DNA of 64,000 bases from Strongyloides papillosus (lineage: Eukaryota; Nematoda; Chromadorea; Rhabditida; Strongyloididae), in contig SRSI01000019.1 in NCBI GenBank assembly GCA_005656395.1, forward strand, positions 62,001-126,000, read 5' to 3'. The notes under the pieces were generated by a model. The model saw only the letters and a list, made by a program, of their open reading frames with translations. It ran no database searches and was not told the origin of the DNA. Positions within the stretch are counted from its first letter, which is position 1, and the number at the start of each line of letters is the position of its first letter. The position numbers and the translations under genes are program-made. Below are positions 21,226 to 32,266 of this stretch, one piece after another.

Positions 21226-21627
21226 ATAAATCATGATTAGATAAAAGGGCTTTCAGAAAACGATAAGATTAAATATAAAAAATATAATAATTTTGCATTT
21301 ATTTCGTTTTAAATCACAATGTAATTTTATTTTTAGTAAATAAAGGAATTACATTGCTGAGCTCTATATTTTTTGGACAACATATAGAGAATTTGATCTA
21401 GTTCATTTTTGGTTTCTATTCCAATAACTTGTCGACTTTAATTTAAGGAAATTAGAGCTTAGAACACAGCTTTTAGTTAATATAAAGTATTAAAAATACT
21501 ATATTTTACTATATTACAGTTACTCCCCGTGTACATTATAAATCTTCTTTAGATGTATATTCATACAATTTCAAATTTGTGCTCCTCCTAAATAAAGTAA
21601 TTTGAAATAAAAAATACTTCTTGTAAA
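21226..21627. other. A/T-rich spacer
   Basis: Between TTL-6 and the LTR element. No gene recognised. Confidence 0.45.
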
Positions 21628-21632
21628 ATGTT

Positions 21633-21766
21633 TGCTAGATACACTTATATTACAATAAAGTTTATTTCACTAGCGATATATAAAAAAAATGATAATAATA
21701 TAAAATTATACTTAAAATTGGGATCAGACGCCCTTCTAAACCAGAGAGTCTGTCTAAGATCTAACA
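21633..21766 (-). repeat. 3' LTR of the minus-strand element
   Basis: 134 bp. On the minus strand it starts TGTTAGATCTTAGACAGACT and ends GTGTATCTAGCA. The TAG that ends pol (21761-21763) lies in its first bases. Confidence 0.88.
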
Positions 21767-23047
21767 TCCCCCTTGATTTGCTAATCCATCAGCTAAATCA
21801 TTAAGTAAAAAATTCGTATGGCTTTTGACTTTAATAACATGTAACTGTAATTGATGTTCATTGATAAGGTTATAAATCTCCTTCCAAGTTTCAATATGTT
21901 TCGCCGGAGATCCATCATATTTTTTGAATTCTTTTTCTTTCCAGCTAAATATTTCAGCTACCTTAGAGGCTGCATAACTTGAATCAATTATCATAGCTAT
22001 TTCGTGCTCAATTAATTTATTTTTGATTATCAACTCTATAGCATTTTTAACAGCTAAGACTTCAAGTAATTGGGCTTTTGTAGCTGGACCACATGTAGTT
22101 CTAAGTTCATCTTTTTTTTTAATTGTTTTAAGTTTTCCATCTAGTTCAAAAAGAATGGCAGCTGAAACTTTATTTTTTTTACACCCTCCATCTGACGCTA
22201 CGGCAAACTTAAATTTAAATATTTCTTGGTATATTTGATCGTTAGAATCTAATTTCAAAAAGGGAAATGATTTCTTTTCTACCTTCATTTCATCTGAAAT
22301 TTCTTCTATCTCAGATCCACTTGATACCGTGCTTTCATTTTCACTCGTGACTTCCCCCTTCAAAATTTGCTCCTTGACTTCCCAAATAGGCAAAGATTTT
22401 GATATATTACCAATTTCCAATGATAACACATTAACAGCATCTTTATTTCGAAGAAAGTAACCACCCTCATATTCAATAACATAAAAATTTCCCACTTTTT
22501 GAGTTATCTTGCCTGGCAAGTATACATCATCTGAATATTTCTTTTTGAAGTAACACTGACCAACACACTGAATTTGAATGACCGAATATTTTTTTGACAA
22601 GGAATCACGAGATAATTTTGATGAAACAAGACCCTGTTTCATTCTATCTAAAGCATTATGCCCATCTATTCCAATTATTAAATTTGCTCTTTTGACACTT
22701 TCTTCTAAAGATAAATGTACTCGTAGATCTTGCTTGATAGTTTGAATTGCTTTTTCCACTTGACCATTACTGGTGGAACGATATTCAATTGAAGTTAAAT
22801 GTATAACACCTTTAGACGACAAAAAATCATTTAACTCTTTTGAAATCAGCGGTCTATGATTATCTGACAATAACATATCTGGTAATCCATAAGATTCAAT
22901 ATACTCAGAAATCACCTTAATGATATGTCTAGAAGAATAGTCTTTTAACGGACGTGCAAACATAATATTGGAATAATGTTCTACAATTGTGCAAAAATGT
23001 AAGTGACCAAATTGAGCATTATCAATTGAAATACGTTCATTGAAATA
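21761..23047 (-). CDS. pol, downstream part: integrase plus C-terminal RNase H
   Basis: Same frame as 23048-25765, separated only by TAG. Just after the TAG, ERISIDNAQFGHLHFCTIVE supplies the first integrase aspartate. From the internal Met at 22963, LLSDNHRPL carries the second (residue 34) and NGQVEKA the glutamate (residue 70), so the DD35E spacing is exact. SDNH replaces the usual SDNG. A linker rich in E and S follows. Residues 255-397 form an RNase H: ASDGGCKKN (D258), LLEVLAVKNA (E301), MIIDSSYAA (D327), and KSHTNFLLNDLADGLAN (H382, D392). All four catalytic acids are present. RNase H after integrase is not the normal Ty3/gypsy order. Confidence 0.8.
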   Translation of the reverse strand, partial: YFNERISIDNAQFGHLHFCTIVEHYSNIMFARPLKDYSSRHIIKVISEYIESYGLPDMLLSDNHRPLISKELNDFLSSKGVIHLTSIEYRSTSNGQVEKAIQTIKQDLRVHLSLEESVKRANLIIGIDGHNALDRMKQGLVSSKLSRDSLSKKYSVIQIQCVGQCYFKKKYSDDVYLPGKITQKVGNFYVIEYEGGYFLRNKDAVNVLSLEIGNISKSLPIWEVKEQILKGEVTSENESTVSSGSEIEEISDEMKVEKKSFPFLKLDSNDQIYQEIFKFKFAVASDGGCKKNKVSAAILFELDGKLKTIKKKDELRTTCGPATKAQLLEVLAVKNAIELIIKNKLIEHEIAMIIDSSYAASKVAEIFSWKEKEFKKYDGSPAKHIETWKEIYNLINEHQLQLHVIKVKSHTNFLLNDLADGLANQGGC

Positions 23048-25765
23048 CTAGGTATCTGGTAAACTTCCAATACAAGAATTCATATTACGTTTAGCTTGAC
23101 AACATATAGAACAATTATTTATAAATTCTACTATTAAACGAGAATAGTTAAGTAATACATATTTACTGGCTAATGACCGCGTCATATGAATACGTGAAAA
23201 ATGATAACCGTGCAAAAATGATAACAATTGTTCAGCTAACACTCCAGGAACAAATATTCTAGAATTGACATATAATATACCATCTATTATTTTTAATTCC
23301 TTGTTATGTAACTGTACTGGAAGGCCGGTAAACTTTTCCTCTCTCACCCTTGTAACTACATCATCAGAAATTGACGCAGTACGAATCGTATCTAACGAAA
23401 ACTCATTCTTTTCATCACGAATTAGAGATTCTTCCACCAAGAACGGAACATCACACACCATGTCATTCTCCGACTTGTGGTTTCTATCTGTAATAAACTG
23501 AACTTGAAACGGAATAAGCCTCATCATTAACCGAGTAAACGTGGATGACTTGTAATTATAATTAGAATTATCCATATAAGAAGAAAAAAATTTCACCATT
23601 TGTGTAGTAGGCACCACTACCTTAACTTGTCTATGAGACATTACAGTTTTAAACAATTCTAACATTTCCACTGTTATCAATAGTAATTTGTTTTCCCAAG
23701 GATAATGACATTCAGAATTCTGTAAAACCCTAGAAGATGAATAAAACAGTTGATTCTCACAAAAAATTAAAGCGGAAATCGTTTCTTCATCAGCCTGAGG
23801 AATTATTACCATCTGCTTTGTCTCATCGGAAATAGTATGCAACACATGCAAATTCTGAAATTGGTTGATCATACACAACCATGCAGCTTCTCTTCTATCA
23901 TCCCAATAAAACTTTTCATTAGATTTAACATATAACGGGCGCATCGTTTTAGAGAAATCACTAAACATCTGCTTCAGATAAGTCATACGTCCTATGAAAG
24001 ATAAGAGTTGAGAATTAGAGGTAGGTCGCTGATATAACATCTTTTTATATTTTTCTTTGGCAGTAATAGAACCATCACAACGAATAATATATCCTAAGAA
24101 ATCAATTTCAGGTGCTAAAATTTGTTCTTTAGATTCATTAACGGGTAAATTCCATTGTGCCATTATTTCTTTACACTTTGATAAAAAATAATTATGTTCT
24201 TCCAAGGATTCACCATAAATGAAAAGATCATCTAAATAACGAATTACTTGGAGATCCTGAAACAAATATGATAATTCTTTTTCAAACAAAATTGGAATAC
24301 TAGAAATTCCAAAAACACCCCTAAGAGGCTTATAAAACCCAAACTGAGTAGTAATAACAGAATGATCCAGTATATGAGGAGGGAGAAGACATTGTTTGAA
24401 TGCATTAGAGATATCAAATTTCGACAAGTAGCGCAACTTACCCTTAGGTATTGACAATACCGATTGAATATTAGCCAATTCCACTGAAAGTGGCTTCACA
24501 ACAGACTTATTCAGATACGTGTAATCCCCACAAATTCGGACAGAATTTTCTTTCGGTACAATGACAACGGGATGAGCTGACTTCACTTCACTTCTAGACA
24601 CCTTAACATAACATCCCATATCAACTTCTTCCTGAAGTCGACGTTTAGTTAATTCAGCTAGTTCAGGATTTTTAATTTTTCTATATGGAATTATCTTAGG
24701 AACATAAGTACTGAGAAGCTCTACATTTAACATAATGCGATTCGTGTTCTCCACAGGAGTGATACTTCCTCCATCCGATGTATTGTCACAAGAAGGTATT
24801 TTCTCGACCACCGGTATGTTCTTTTTTGAAGCTTTATCTTCAACCTTATGAATACTTGGAATCAATCCCATAGATTGGAGTGAAGAAAATCCAACAATCG
24901 TATCAGAAACTTCCCAAATATAAAACTTTGCCGATTTCTCCTCGTACTCTCCCACTTTAATGTCTAAAACTACTGAACCATAACACCGAACTGACTCGCC
25001 CAAAAGTTGTAAAATTTCTACTTTATCATCCTCATCGAACGGAATCTGCCACTCTTTAACTAAATCAATAGGTATGTAATTCAAACCTGCTCCACTATCC
25101 AAATATGATACTACAGACCATTTATTATTAAACCAAACCTGTTCACTCCATTTAGGTACTGAGGAAACCAATAACCCAGGTTTGTCCTCCAATTTAATTT
25201 TCATTTCCCCACCAAAAGATTGTGTAGGATTCTTTTTTCTTTTCACCTGCTCCTCTCTGTGTAACAGATTGCGGTTGGCAAGCTCAAAGTGCTTCAACGA
25301 CTCTAAATTGATGGTTTCTTCTTCTTTTACCCAATCTTGAATAAAAGTAGTAGGAGACCGTAACACAGCCATCAGTAAACACGCGATCTCTGACTCTTTA
25401 GCACTACAATTAAAGAGACGTTTTATCAGAGGTTTAGCACGGTTACATAATCCTAAAACCGGTAGATAGTCGCTGAAGTCTAGTTTCAACGATTTTAATT
25501 CATTTAGTAAACTATCCATACTGTTACCTAAGAATTGTTTAAGAATTGACGACGCTTCATCCAAATTGGTGACATCACTATCAGATATGATCAGCGCTTG
25601 CAAATCCTTTGGTAATAACGATAAAAATTTCTCAAGTTGTTGATCCGGATTCACAACTAGTTGGATACGTGTAGTTGTAGATTCGATCCAAACCAACGGA
25701 TCATGATTGCCTAACTTTTCAAATCCAATACTGGATTTACCATCATTAATCCTGGAGGGCTCCAT
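23048..25765 (-). CDS. gag-pol, upstream part: short Gag, protease, RT, vestigial RNase H, zinc finger
   Basis: 905 residues ending at TAG (23048-23050). The ATG overlaps the LTR/primer-site junction. Residues 1-190 are Gag-like with no zinc knuckle. Protease SYLDSGAGLNY is at 221-230. Reverse transcriptase follows, with RICGDYTYLN, KFDISNAF (D451) and RYLDDLFIYG (YLDD 510-513). The normal RNase H position (about 640-760) is recognisable by context, but the leading D-A-S motif has become IIPQADEET, so catalytic residues appear lost. An HHCC integrase finger (HGYHFSRIH...CSICC) closes it. The loss fits with a functional RNase H at the other end of pol. Confidence 0.82.
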   Translation of the reverse strand: MEPSRINDGKSSIGFEKLGNHDPLVWIESTTTRIQLVVNPDQQLEKFLSLLPKDLQALIISDSDVTNLDEASSILKQFLGNSMDSLLNELKSLKLDFSDYLPVLGLCNRAKPLIKRLFNCSAKESEIACLLMAVLRSPTTFIQDWVKEEETINLESLKHFELANRNLLHREEQVKRKKNPTQSFGGEMKIKLEDKPGLLVSSVPKWSEQVWFNNKWSVVSYLDSGAGLNYIPIDLVKEWQIPFDEDDKVEILQLLGESVRCYGSVVLDIKVGEYEEKSAKFYIWEVSDTIVGFSSLQSMGLIPSIHKVEDKASKKNIPVVEKIPSCDNTSDGGSITPVENTNRIMLNVELLSTYVPKIIPYRKIKNPELAELTKRRLQEEVDMGCYVKVSRSEVKSAHPVVIVPKENSVRICGDYTYLNKSVVKPLSVELANIQSVLSIPKGKLRYLSKFDISNAFKQCLLPPHILDHSVITTQFGFYKPLRGVFGISSIPILFEKELSYLFQDLQVIRYLDDLFIYGESLEEHNYFLSKCKEIMAQWNLPVNESKEQILAPEIDFLGYIIRCDGSITAKEKYKKMLYQRPTSNSQLLSFIGRMTYLKQMFSDFSKTMRPLYVKSNEKFYWDDRREAAWLCMINQFQNLHVLHTISDETKQMVIIPQADEETISALIFCENQLFYSSSRVLQNSECHYPWENKLLLITVEMLELFKTVMSHRQVKVVVPTTQMVKFFSSYMDNSNYNYKSSTFTRLMMRLIPFQVQFITDRNHKSENDMVCDVPFLVEESLIRDEKNEFSLDTIRTASISDDVVTRVREEKFTGLPVQLHNKELKIIDGILYVNSRIFVPGVLAEQLLSFLHGYHFSRIHMTRSLASKYVLLNYSRLIVEFINNCSICCQAKRNMNSCIGSLPDT
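25748..25764 (-). promoter_or_regulatory. putative tRNA primer-binding site
   Basis: On the minus strand, directly after the LTR's CA end, comes TGGAGCCCTCCAGGATT, which starts with the TGG expected opposite a tRNA CCA end. The polyprotein ATG overlaps this junction. The tRNA was not identified. Confidence 0.5.
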
Positions 25766-25840
25766 GCTAGATACACTTATATTACAATAAAGTTTATTTC
25801 ACTAGCGATATATAAAAAAAGTGATAATAATATAAAATTA
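25765..25840 (-). repeat. 5' LTR of the minus-strand element, part adjoining gag
   Basis: 76 bp of the 134-bp LTR, ending at the TA where the nested element entered. It matches 21633-21708 with one visible difference. Confidence 0.85.
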
Positions 25841-28800
25841 CACACAAAATGAATAAGTGTCATTTCAAACCTGTAGTTGCACGCCGATATACACCGTAAA
25901 GACAGTCATTTTGACCTTTTATGATTAAATTTGGATTATGCATAATGAGAACATTGTCTTTTGCATTTACTGCTCTTAATTTAATTGTTAGCTCGTACAA
26001 GTAATTTTTGAATATGAGGACATAGTAAAATAAATACTGCAATCTTACGAAATTCCATATGCACAAATTAATAAAAAACTATTGCAAAAACATGGAAATC
26101 GTAAATTTTATAATACAGGACAAATGCTTATTATGACAATTTTATAATTAAAATAAAGTAAAAAAAGGTTTTTTTTGACAAATTATGCTATTTGAATAGT
26201 AAATTATTATTTAGAAATATTTCCAAAATTTTTCTTTACTAATTTTTAACAATTTATGCTCATAAGTTGTATATTTACTACTAGAAATGTTGTAATACTA
26301 TACAATATTGTAAAATTTCAAATTTTTAAAAAAAAATAAATTTTTTTTAAATAATGATATTAGAAAATGTTCCGGAAATATGTTTATAAAAGATTATTAA
26401 AAAAATTATTGTTAAATTTTAAATTAATTTAGTTAATTCGCCAACCACAATTTTTACTTCGTTATAAACAATATATTTCTTTAGGAAATAGGACAAAATA
26501 TGGCAAAATAAAATTTTATTATATATAAAAAGTGCGTCTTACAAATTTATTTATATTATACTTTTAAAAATTTATCTACTTTTTTTTTTAGTTTTTCCAT
26601 AGTAAAAACTAAAACGTTGACATTTGTGAATGTTTTTAGAATTTGACCACTAAAAACTAAAAATTTTTACTAAAAAAAGTGTGTAAGTTAAAATCCATTT
26701 GTTCTTATATGAAATTTGTTGAACTAAAATTGTAGTACCCAATTCAATTATAGTAAAGCTGTTGATTAAATTAAGAGATCTTAATCAATTAGTTTATCTT
26801 CTTGATGCTATATCTGTACTAACAACGATAATGTTTTTGGAACAAAAGTTTTTTTATTAAATCGGAAAGCTCATGTTGCTGAAAATCTCCATAAAGACAT
26901 TCATTGTCTATGCTAATAACTGCTGGTAATTCTACGGAATTTTCCTTTTTTCTGACAAAAATAATTGTTCTTTCAAGATTTTATTGTGATTCATGTAATA
27001 CACTAAGTAATGCACACAATTTTGTTTCATGAGTCGGAGCTGATAACATGATACTACAAATATTATCACCAATAGCTCTATGATATTCTTAATCTTTTCA
27101 ACATAGTTTTATCCAAAAATTTAAACTTTATTGTTCTAAATTAATTATTGAGTTTGACGAAACAATTATCTTCTAAATCTTATAAAATTGAGTTTCATTA
27201 AATTCTCGAAAATGTCATTCTAAAACATTCTTCCAGCTTCTTCCATTGCTACTGTTTTTTAAAAAATTAATGATATTTTACCTCTATTCAACATTTTGAG
27301 AATTCCTTCTGATGTAGCAATTAAAACAATTGATCTAAGAGAAACTTTGTATTTACTGATTATTTTTTTATAATGATATCTGTTTTTACATCTCTATTTT
27401 GCATATTTTTAGGGGACAAGCTACATTCAAAAGATTATCTTTGAAATCAACTGCTCTGATAGTGCTAGCATGATTAGATTCTTTTTTGATGGAAATCAAA
27501 AAAAGTAAGTGGTTGTCCCAAGACCAACATTTATTTTTTAAAGAATCGGTTCATCAAATAGAATATGTCCTTTTATGTAACAACGATATATTTAATCGCA
27601 TTCTGTTTTATAGTTTTCATTTTCTATTGCTTGAAATATAAAAGAAAAATCATCTCAAACAAAATATCTTTCAGCACTTTGTTCACCAAATATGATTGCT
27701 TTATTTTTTTTAAATGATTCTCACCAGGATAACTAAAGTCACGCATTTTTAAATATTCTTTCATAGTATTTAGACTTTTTTGTTCCTCTTTATGGAAGAA
27801 TAGCCTACTTTAACAGTTTACTATAATAAGTCATAAAAACGTTATATTCTTCTTGCTCTTTTGCAACTTTTTATTTATTTGATGTCTATGTGAGAATATT
27901 AAACTTTAGATTGTATGAAGGAAACGAATTAAAACTTTCATCATCCCATGTGATCCTATATATTACTTTAGTAGTCAAATTAAATTAATATAAATTGAAA
28001 TCGTGAATTCAACTTTTACCTCCTTCGTAATTTGAATAAACACGAAAGCATCAGATGAAATCCATGTGGCACTAAAAATAGAAGAATTTAAATATGTCAT
28101 TTGTTTTCATAAACTACCATCTATTGAAATAAGAAAAATTTCTGTTCTTGAGATATCAAGAAGATTTTGAAATGATAATTACTAAAAATCTTCTATTTTT
28201 CTTTTCTTTTTGATATGTAACGTATATAAAAATTATATTGACTGTTGGAACTCCACGAAGGTAAACCTTCGTACCTTTCAATATTTGTAAATTTTTTTTC
28301 TTCATAACGATCTTCTTTCATTACCTATATATTTAAAGTTATATTTTTTTTTGAAGTATATGCTATCTAAAAAATATCCGAACTTGATGTTCCTTCACCA
28401 TTGTATGAGAAACCGTTTGTTAAAGAAGAAATAATGATACCATATTTATAAACTTTATAAGTATCAAAATCAGAAAAAATATTCTTTAGAAGTGATTTTC
28501 AACATATTTTATCTATTGATGCATTTTGTGTGTTCCATTACTCTGGAAAATTTATACAAGCATGTTTTCAAAATTCTAAAATATATCATATAATAAATTG
28601 ATGATAGAAATCTCCCACTTGTATTTAATCATAATTCATTACTTTGATAAAAATATGCTCTGCAAACCAGATGTGACCTGTCGAAGGCAGGTCTAAAGCT
28701 TGTAATTCTAAAATCTTCTAAATTACTTCAAATTTAGGGATATAGGTCTTAAGTTTAATTAAGTCTCTATAAATGATTTCTCAAATGTGAAAAAATATCA

Positions 28801-29440
28801 AATTATTGCTTCCTTTAGATTCTGCCATACCGGAATAAAAGTCAAAGAAGTGAAGCAAGATAAGTCTGTCATATTTATTATCTAATGTATACATTTACTA
28901 TTGCGTTAAAGAAATAAATAGAAAAATATACTAAATCAAAAAATAAGTGATAAAATTTTTAAACATAACTAACCTACGTTTTAATACATTAATCACAGCA
29001 GAAACCTAACTATATTAATAATAACATAACGTATCAATGATAGTGCCACATTTAGGGTATTACACATTTTCGTACCCAAATTATATCCAATTAATATGGT
29101 ATTTTACAAAAACATATTAAATAGTAATAAGAATATACACAACTTTAAAAAATACAAGCTATTTTTAAATAAACAATATGAAAACAAAATTATTTTCCTT
29201 TTTTTTAGTGTAGACTTTAATGTTTATGATTTTTTATGAAATTTGTATATGATAAAACATATGATTGCAGTTGTTTATTTTAATAATTATGCAATATACA
29301 AAGCTGCCAAAAAAGAAATAGAATTATACAATAATTGCATATTCGTAATACCAACAAAATGCATATGTTAGATCATATATTTTGTATGTAAAAAAAAATA
29401 AAATTCACCAATTCTAAATGACACTTTTTATGTTTGTGTG
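25841..29440. mobile_element. 3.6-kb TIR element nested in the LTR
   Basis: Left end CACACAAAATGAATAAGTGT, right end in reverse CACACAAACATAAAAAGTGT, continuing CATT on both sides (about 24 bp with four or five mismatches). The target duplicate is TA (25839-25840 and 29441-29442). Removing the element and one TA rebuilds the LTR exactly as in the other copy. No transposase is recognised. Much of the inside is a decayed helicase. The CACACAAAA ends resemble those of the element at 49641-50600. Confidence 0.88.
26700..28900 (-). pseudogene. decayed DEAD-box RNA helicase, Vasa/DDX3-like in order of motifs
   Basis: Minus-strand reading with several stops and shifts. In order: a Q-motif-like stretch (FIFQAIENENY); NVGLGTTTYFF near 27528-27505 matching motif I A-x-x-G-x-G-K-T with K changed; IATSEGILKMLNRGKISL near 27330-27270 matching the ATPGRLLD...RGKISL region; VAMEEAGRMF near 27250-27222 matching DEAD-box VLDEADRM; RTIIFV near 26972 (motif IV); IIVVSTDIASRR near 26830-26795 (motif V, VATDxASRG). 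The order and spacing are those of a DEAD-box ATPase. Upstream, 27700-28900 has more broken protein-like frame (LPSTGHIWFAEHIF, SGMAESKGSNN) that I cannot assign. The catalytic residues are gone, so it is inactive. Confidence 0.68.
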
Positions 29441-29442
29441 TA

Positions 29443-29500
29443 TACTTAAAATTGGGATCAGACACCCTTCAAAACCAGAGAGTCTGTCTAAGATCTAACA
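29443..29500 (-). repeat. 5' LTR of the minus-strand element, outer part
   Basis: 58 bp completing the LTR split by the nested element, followed by the target duplicate ATGTT. Two visible differences from the other LTR. Confidence 0.85.
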
Positions 29501-29505
29501 ATGTT

Positions 29506-30225
29506 ATATAGAAGTTCTTTAAAATATATTTTTATCTGTAGAAATAATATGTCTTCTATTGTTTTCTTTTCTAAAATTTTGTTTTGCTTTTTGAAAAATA
29601 TTAATAATCCTAAAGCAGTAATGCTTTCTCCTGAAATTTGAAAGAACCTAAAAAGAAATGATTTCATCTGATAAATAAAATGAATTATATGAACTCGATT
29701 CGTAAAACAAAAGTAAAGTAATAAATAAATACTTATAACAAATAATAGTGAAACATATCTTTAAATTAAGAGATTGATAAAATTTAGAGATATTCATGCT
29801 GGTTATTAATTAATTTTATGTTGGATTAATAGAATGAAGTAAAAAAATATTTGATATCGATATTATCAGTTAAAACTGCATAAAATATTACTAAATATAC
29901 AAAATATAGTTGACATAAAATTTGTTAATAAAGAATGAATTAAATATCATTGTTAGAAATTAATGATATTAAATAGTTTAATAAAAAGAGTTTGTTACAA
30001 ATAATATTTCATAAATAGTTAACAATTTTTTATGTAAAATATCGTTATCTCTTAAATTGAATATATCTTTATTCCTATCATGATATTTCATTTTATAGTA
30101 ATAATTTGAATCAATAATTGATTTGTTTAGCAAATATGTAGTTTCTATAATTTTAATCAGGGAGCAAGAAAAGAGTATAAAAAAATCTAGAAATTTAATC
30201 TATGTTTTATAGTTCAATTTATATT
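29506..30225. other. A/T-rich spacer
   Basis: No coding frame or repeat recognised upstream of TTL-7. Confidence 0.45.
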
Positions 30226-30315
30226 AAAGGTTGAATATCTAATATTGTAATGATTTTTCATAATAACTTCCAGTATTTAATAAAAATTTTTTAATACTAT
30301 CAAAACAATTCTCAA

Positions 30316-30784
30316 ATGATAATTTTTAACAAATTTACTACGCTTTTGTTTATCTTTTTCTATAAAACCATTGAAGCTCGCAATGTCTTTTTAAGATATT
30401 TAGTTGGTGTCACAGGAATTTTAAGATGCCAATATTCTCAATATAGGAGTGCTATTATCATAATATCAAATAGTCAAAATTATAAAAAAGAACGAAAACC
30501 AATTTCCGTTAAATTTAAACAATATGAACTTCTATTTCATCTTGTTGGAAAGAAAAAAAACTTTTTATAAACCTTGAAAGTAGCCATGTAAAAACTAACA
30601 GCTTATATAAAAGATTTTTATTTTAAAATTATTCATACATACACAACATTTAAAAATAGCTTCGCAAGAATATCTATCAAAGGTATTCTTAAAGAATACG
30701 TGACTAGAGGTAAAAAAGCACACTTTTTAATGAAGGAGCAATAGAACTATCTTAATTCCTAGAAAAATTGGTGAACGTTGATAG
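30316..30784 (+). pseudogene. TTL-7, TTL-like pseudogene with lost donor site
   Basis: Exon 1 frame MIIFNKFTTLLF...KTIEA, VGVTGILRCQYSQ, LLFHLVGKK, then TAA at 30568-30570. The donor that should read CCTTGTAAG is CCTTGAAAG. Exon 2 from about 30614 has FYFKIIHTYT, so the second cysteine is lost, then a frame change before the final strand (GAIELS). Stop, dead donor and shift together show it is not functional. It shares TTATAA(A)ACCTT with TTL-6, so the two may descend from a copy that was already damaged. Confidence 0.78.
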
Positions 30785-32260
30785 AATACTTAATGGTTGA
30801 ACAAAATTTTTTTGTATAAAAAGAATAGATTTATTTATAGAGTGTAAAATATTTTATTTATTTTGTTTTTAATCACCATTGAATTTTATCTTTGATATTT
30901 AAATGAGTCATATTTTAAGATCTGTAAGTATTTAATATATGAAAAATTCAGTTTGAGTAATTTTCAGTTATTGAGAGCTTTTATTCTAATAACCGCTTAT
31001 TAAATTAAATATAAATCAAGTAAACCGTATGGCTCATTAATAAATACAAATTATTAAAATTCTTGTCTACTGGTAGTTCTTAAAATTTTTTTATAGTAAG
31101 TTTTTCTTTTTTCCAATTGTTACTAATTTTAAATTTCTTCTTTTGTATTAAGTATTTTGAGATAAAATGATTGGACATATAAAATTATATAAAAATCTCT
31201 AAAACGTCGAACTAGTAAAAAGGAGTAATGATTTTCCAATTGCTACTTTTGAAAATATTTTGTTTGTTAACAGAAATATATATAAAAATAACTTTGATAT
31301 ACTAAAGCGTGTTTCTGAAATTTTAAAAAATTAGTTTCAAATGTCTTCAATTAAATAAAAAATAAATAAAAAAAATATCCTAGTACTTGTAAAATATTTT
31401 TATGAAATGATGTTAGACTTTAAGAAAATTTTATAATGATAAAACTCTAAATAAAGATATATATTGCAGTTAAATGACGAGATTGTTATTCTGAAGAATT
31501 ATAGAAATTTTTTGAGGATCTTTGTTTAACACTTATAAAAAAGCAGTTTTAACTTAAGTTTACTATTTACATCAATGAATTACAATTATTTCGAAGAATA
31601 ATAAGATATATATTTCTATAAATGATTTAAATATTTTATTCTGTATCCTATTTATATCGTTTTTTTTGTGGGCGATATTTGAAAAGCCCAGTCATGAATT
31701 GGTCTATTTATTTCTGACATTCTTCGAATGTGCATTATTTTAATAGACAAAAAATTGAATTACAAAGGACTTTATTCAAAATGTATTAAACAAAATTGAG
31801 ATTAATGATATTTGGCATACTAGTTTATAATTGTATTATAAAAAGAACACACCAATTAATAGTTTTTTTTTGTATTAGTTATTAATAAACAATCTAAATA
31901 CTCTTTTTATTATGTTAATTTTTCAGATTAATTAAACATCATAGAACCGCTAAACCATGGAAGTTGTATTTTATTAAAATAAAAAATTTAGAATGATTTT
32001 ATAAAAAAATGTCTTTTAAAAATTCAAATGCGTAGATAGTTTATGATTAATTTTTTAAATAAAAAATATATTTGTAATACTTTCAGCTATTTAATTTTAA
32101 ATATTTCTTTTTTTTTCATGAAACATTATTAAAATAATATTAAATTAAATTTTTTTATAAAAAGATATCTGATTTCGATAACGATAAAATTTAATTAACA
32201 AACAAAAAATAAAGTAAAAAACATTTAATAATACAATCACTGTTTTATGATTATTATTAC
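30785..32260. other. spacer, right part duplicated at 35.2-36.4 kb
   Basis: No gene recognised. From about 31.2 kb the sequence resembles 35.2-36.4 kb in blocks such as GTATATTTATATC-type A/T runs and the shared GGGCG[AG]TATTTGA near 31671 and 35668. This marks the left part of a segmental duplication with TTL-8/TTL-10. Confidence 0.55.
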
Positions 32261-32266
32261 ACTAAA

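Larger units (their letters stand above)
21633..29500 (-). mobile_element. LTR retrotransposon with post-integrase RNase H, minus strand
   Basis: Bounded by 134-bp TG...CA LTRs and the perfect 5-bp target duplicate ATGTT (21628-21632 and 29501-29505). The right LTR is split by a nested element (25841-29440); without it, the LTRs align over 134 bp with three visible differences. The coding part runs on the minus strand from 25765 to 21761. The domain order protease, RT, integrase is Ty3/gypsy-type, but the RNase H arrangement is unusual. Confidence 0.92.

Noticed and set aside
22023..23501. Plus-strand frames within the minus-strand element
   Set aside because: Antisense shadows of pol.
25860..26066. 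68-codon minus-strand frame at the left end of the nested element
   Set aside because: Could be the tail of the helicase protein or of a transposase, but nothing in it is diagnostic, so it is left unassigned.
21633..29500. Endogenous retrovirus with env
   Set aside because: No envelope frame exists between integrase and the 3' LTR; that space is filled by RNase H.
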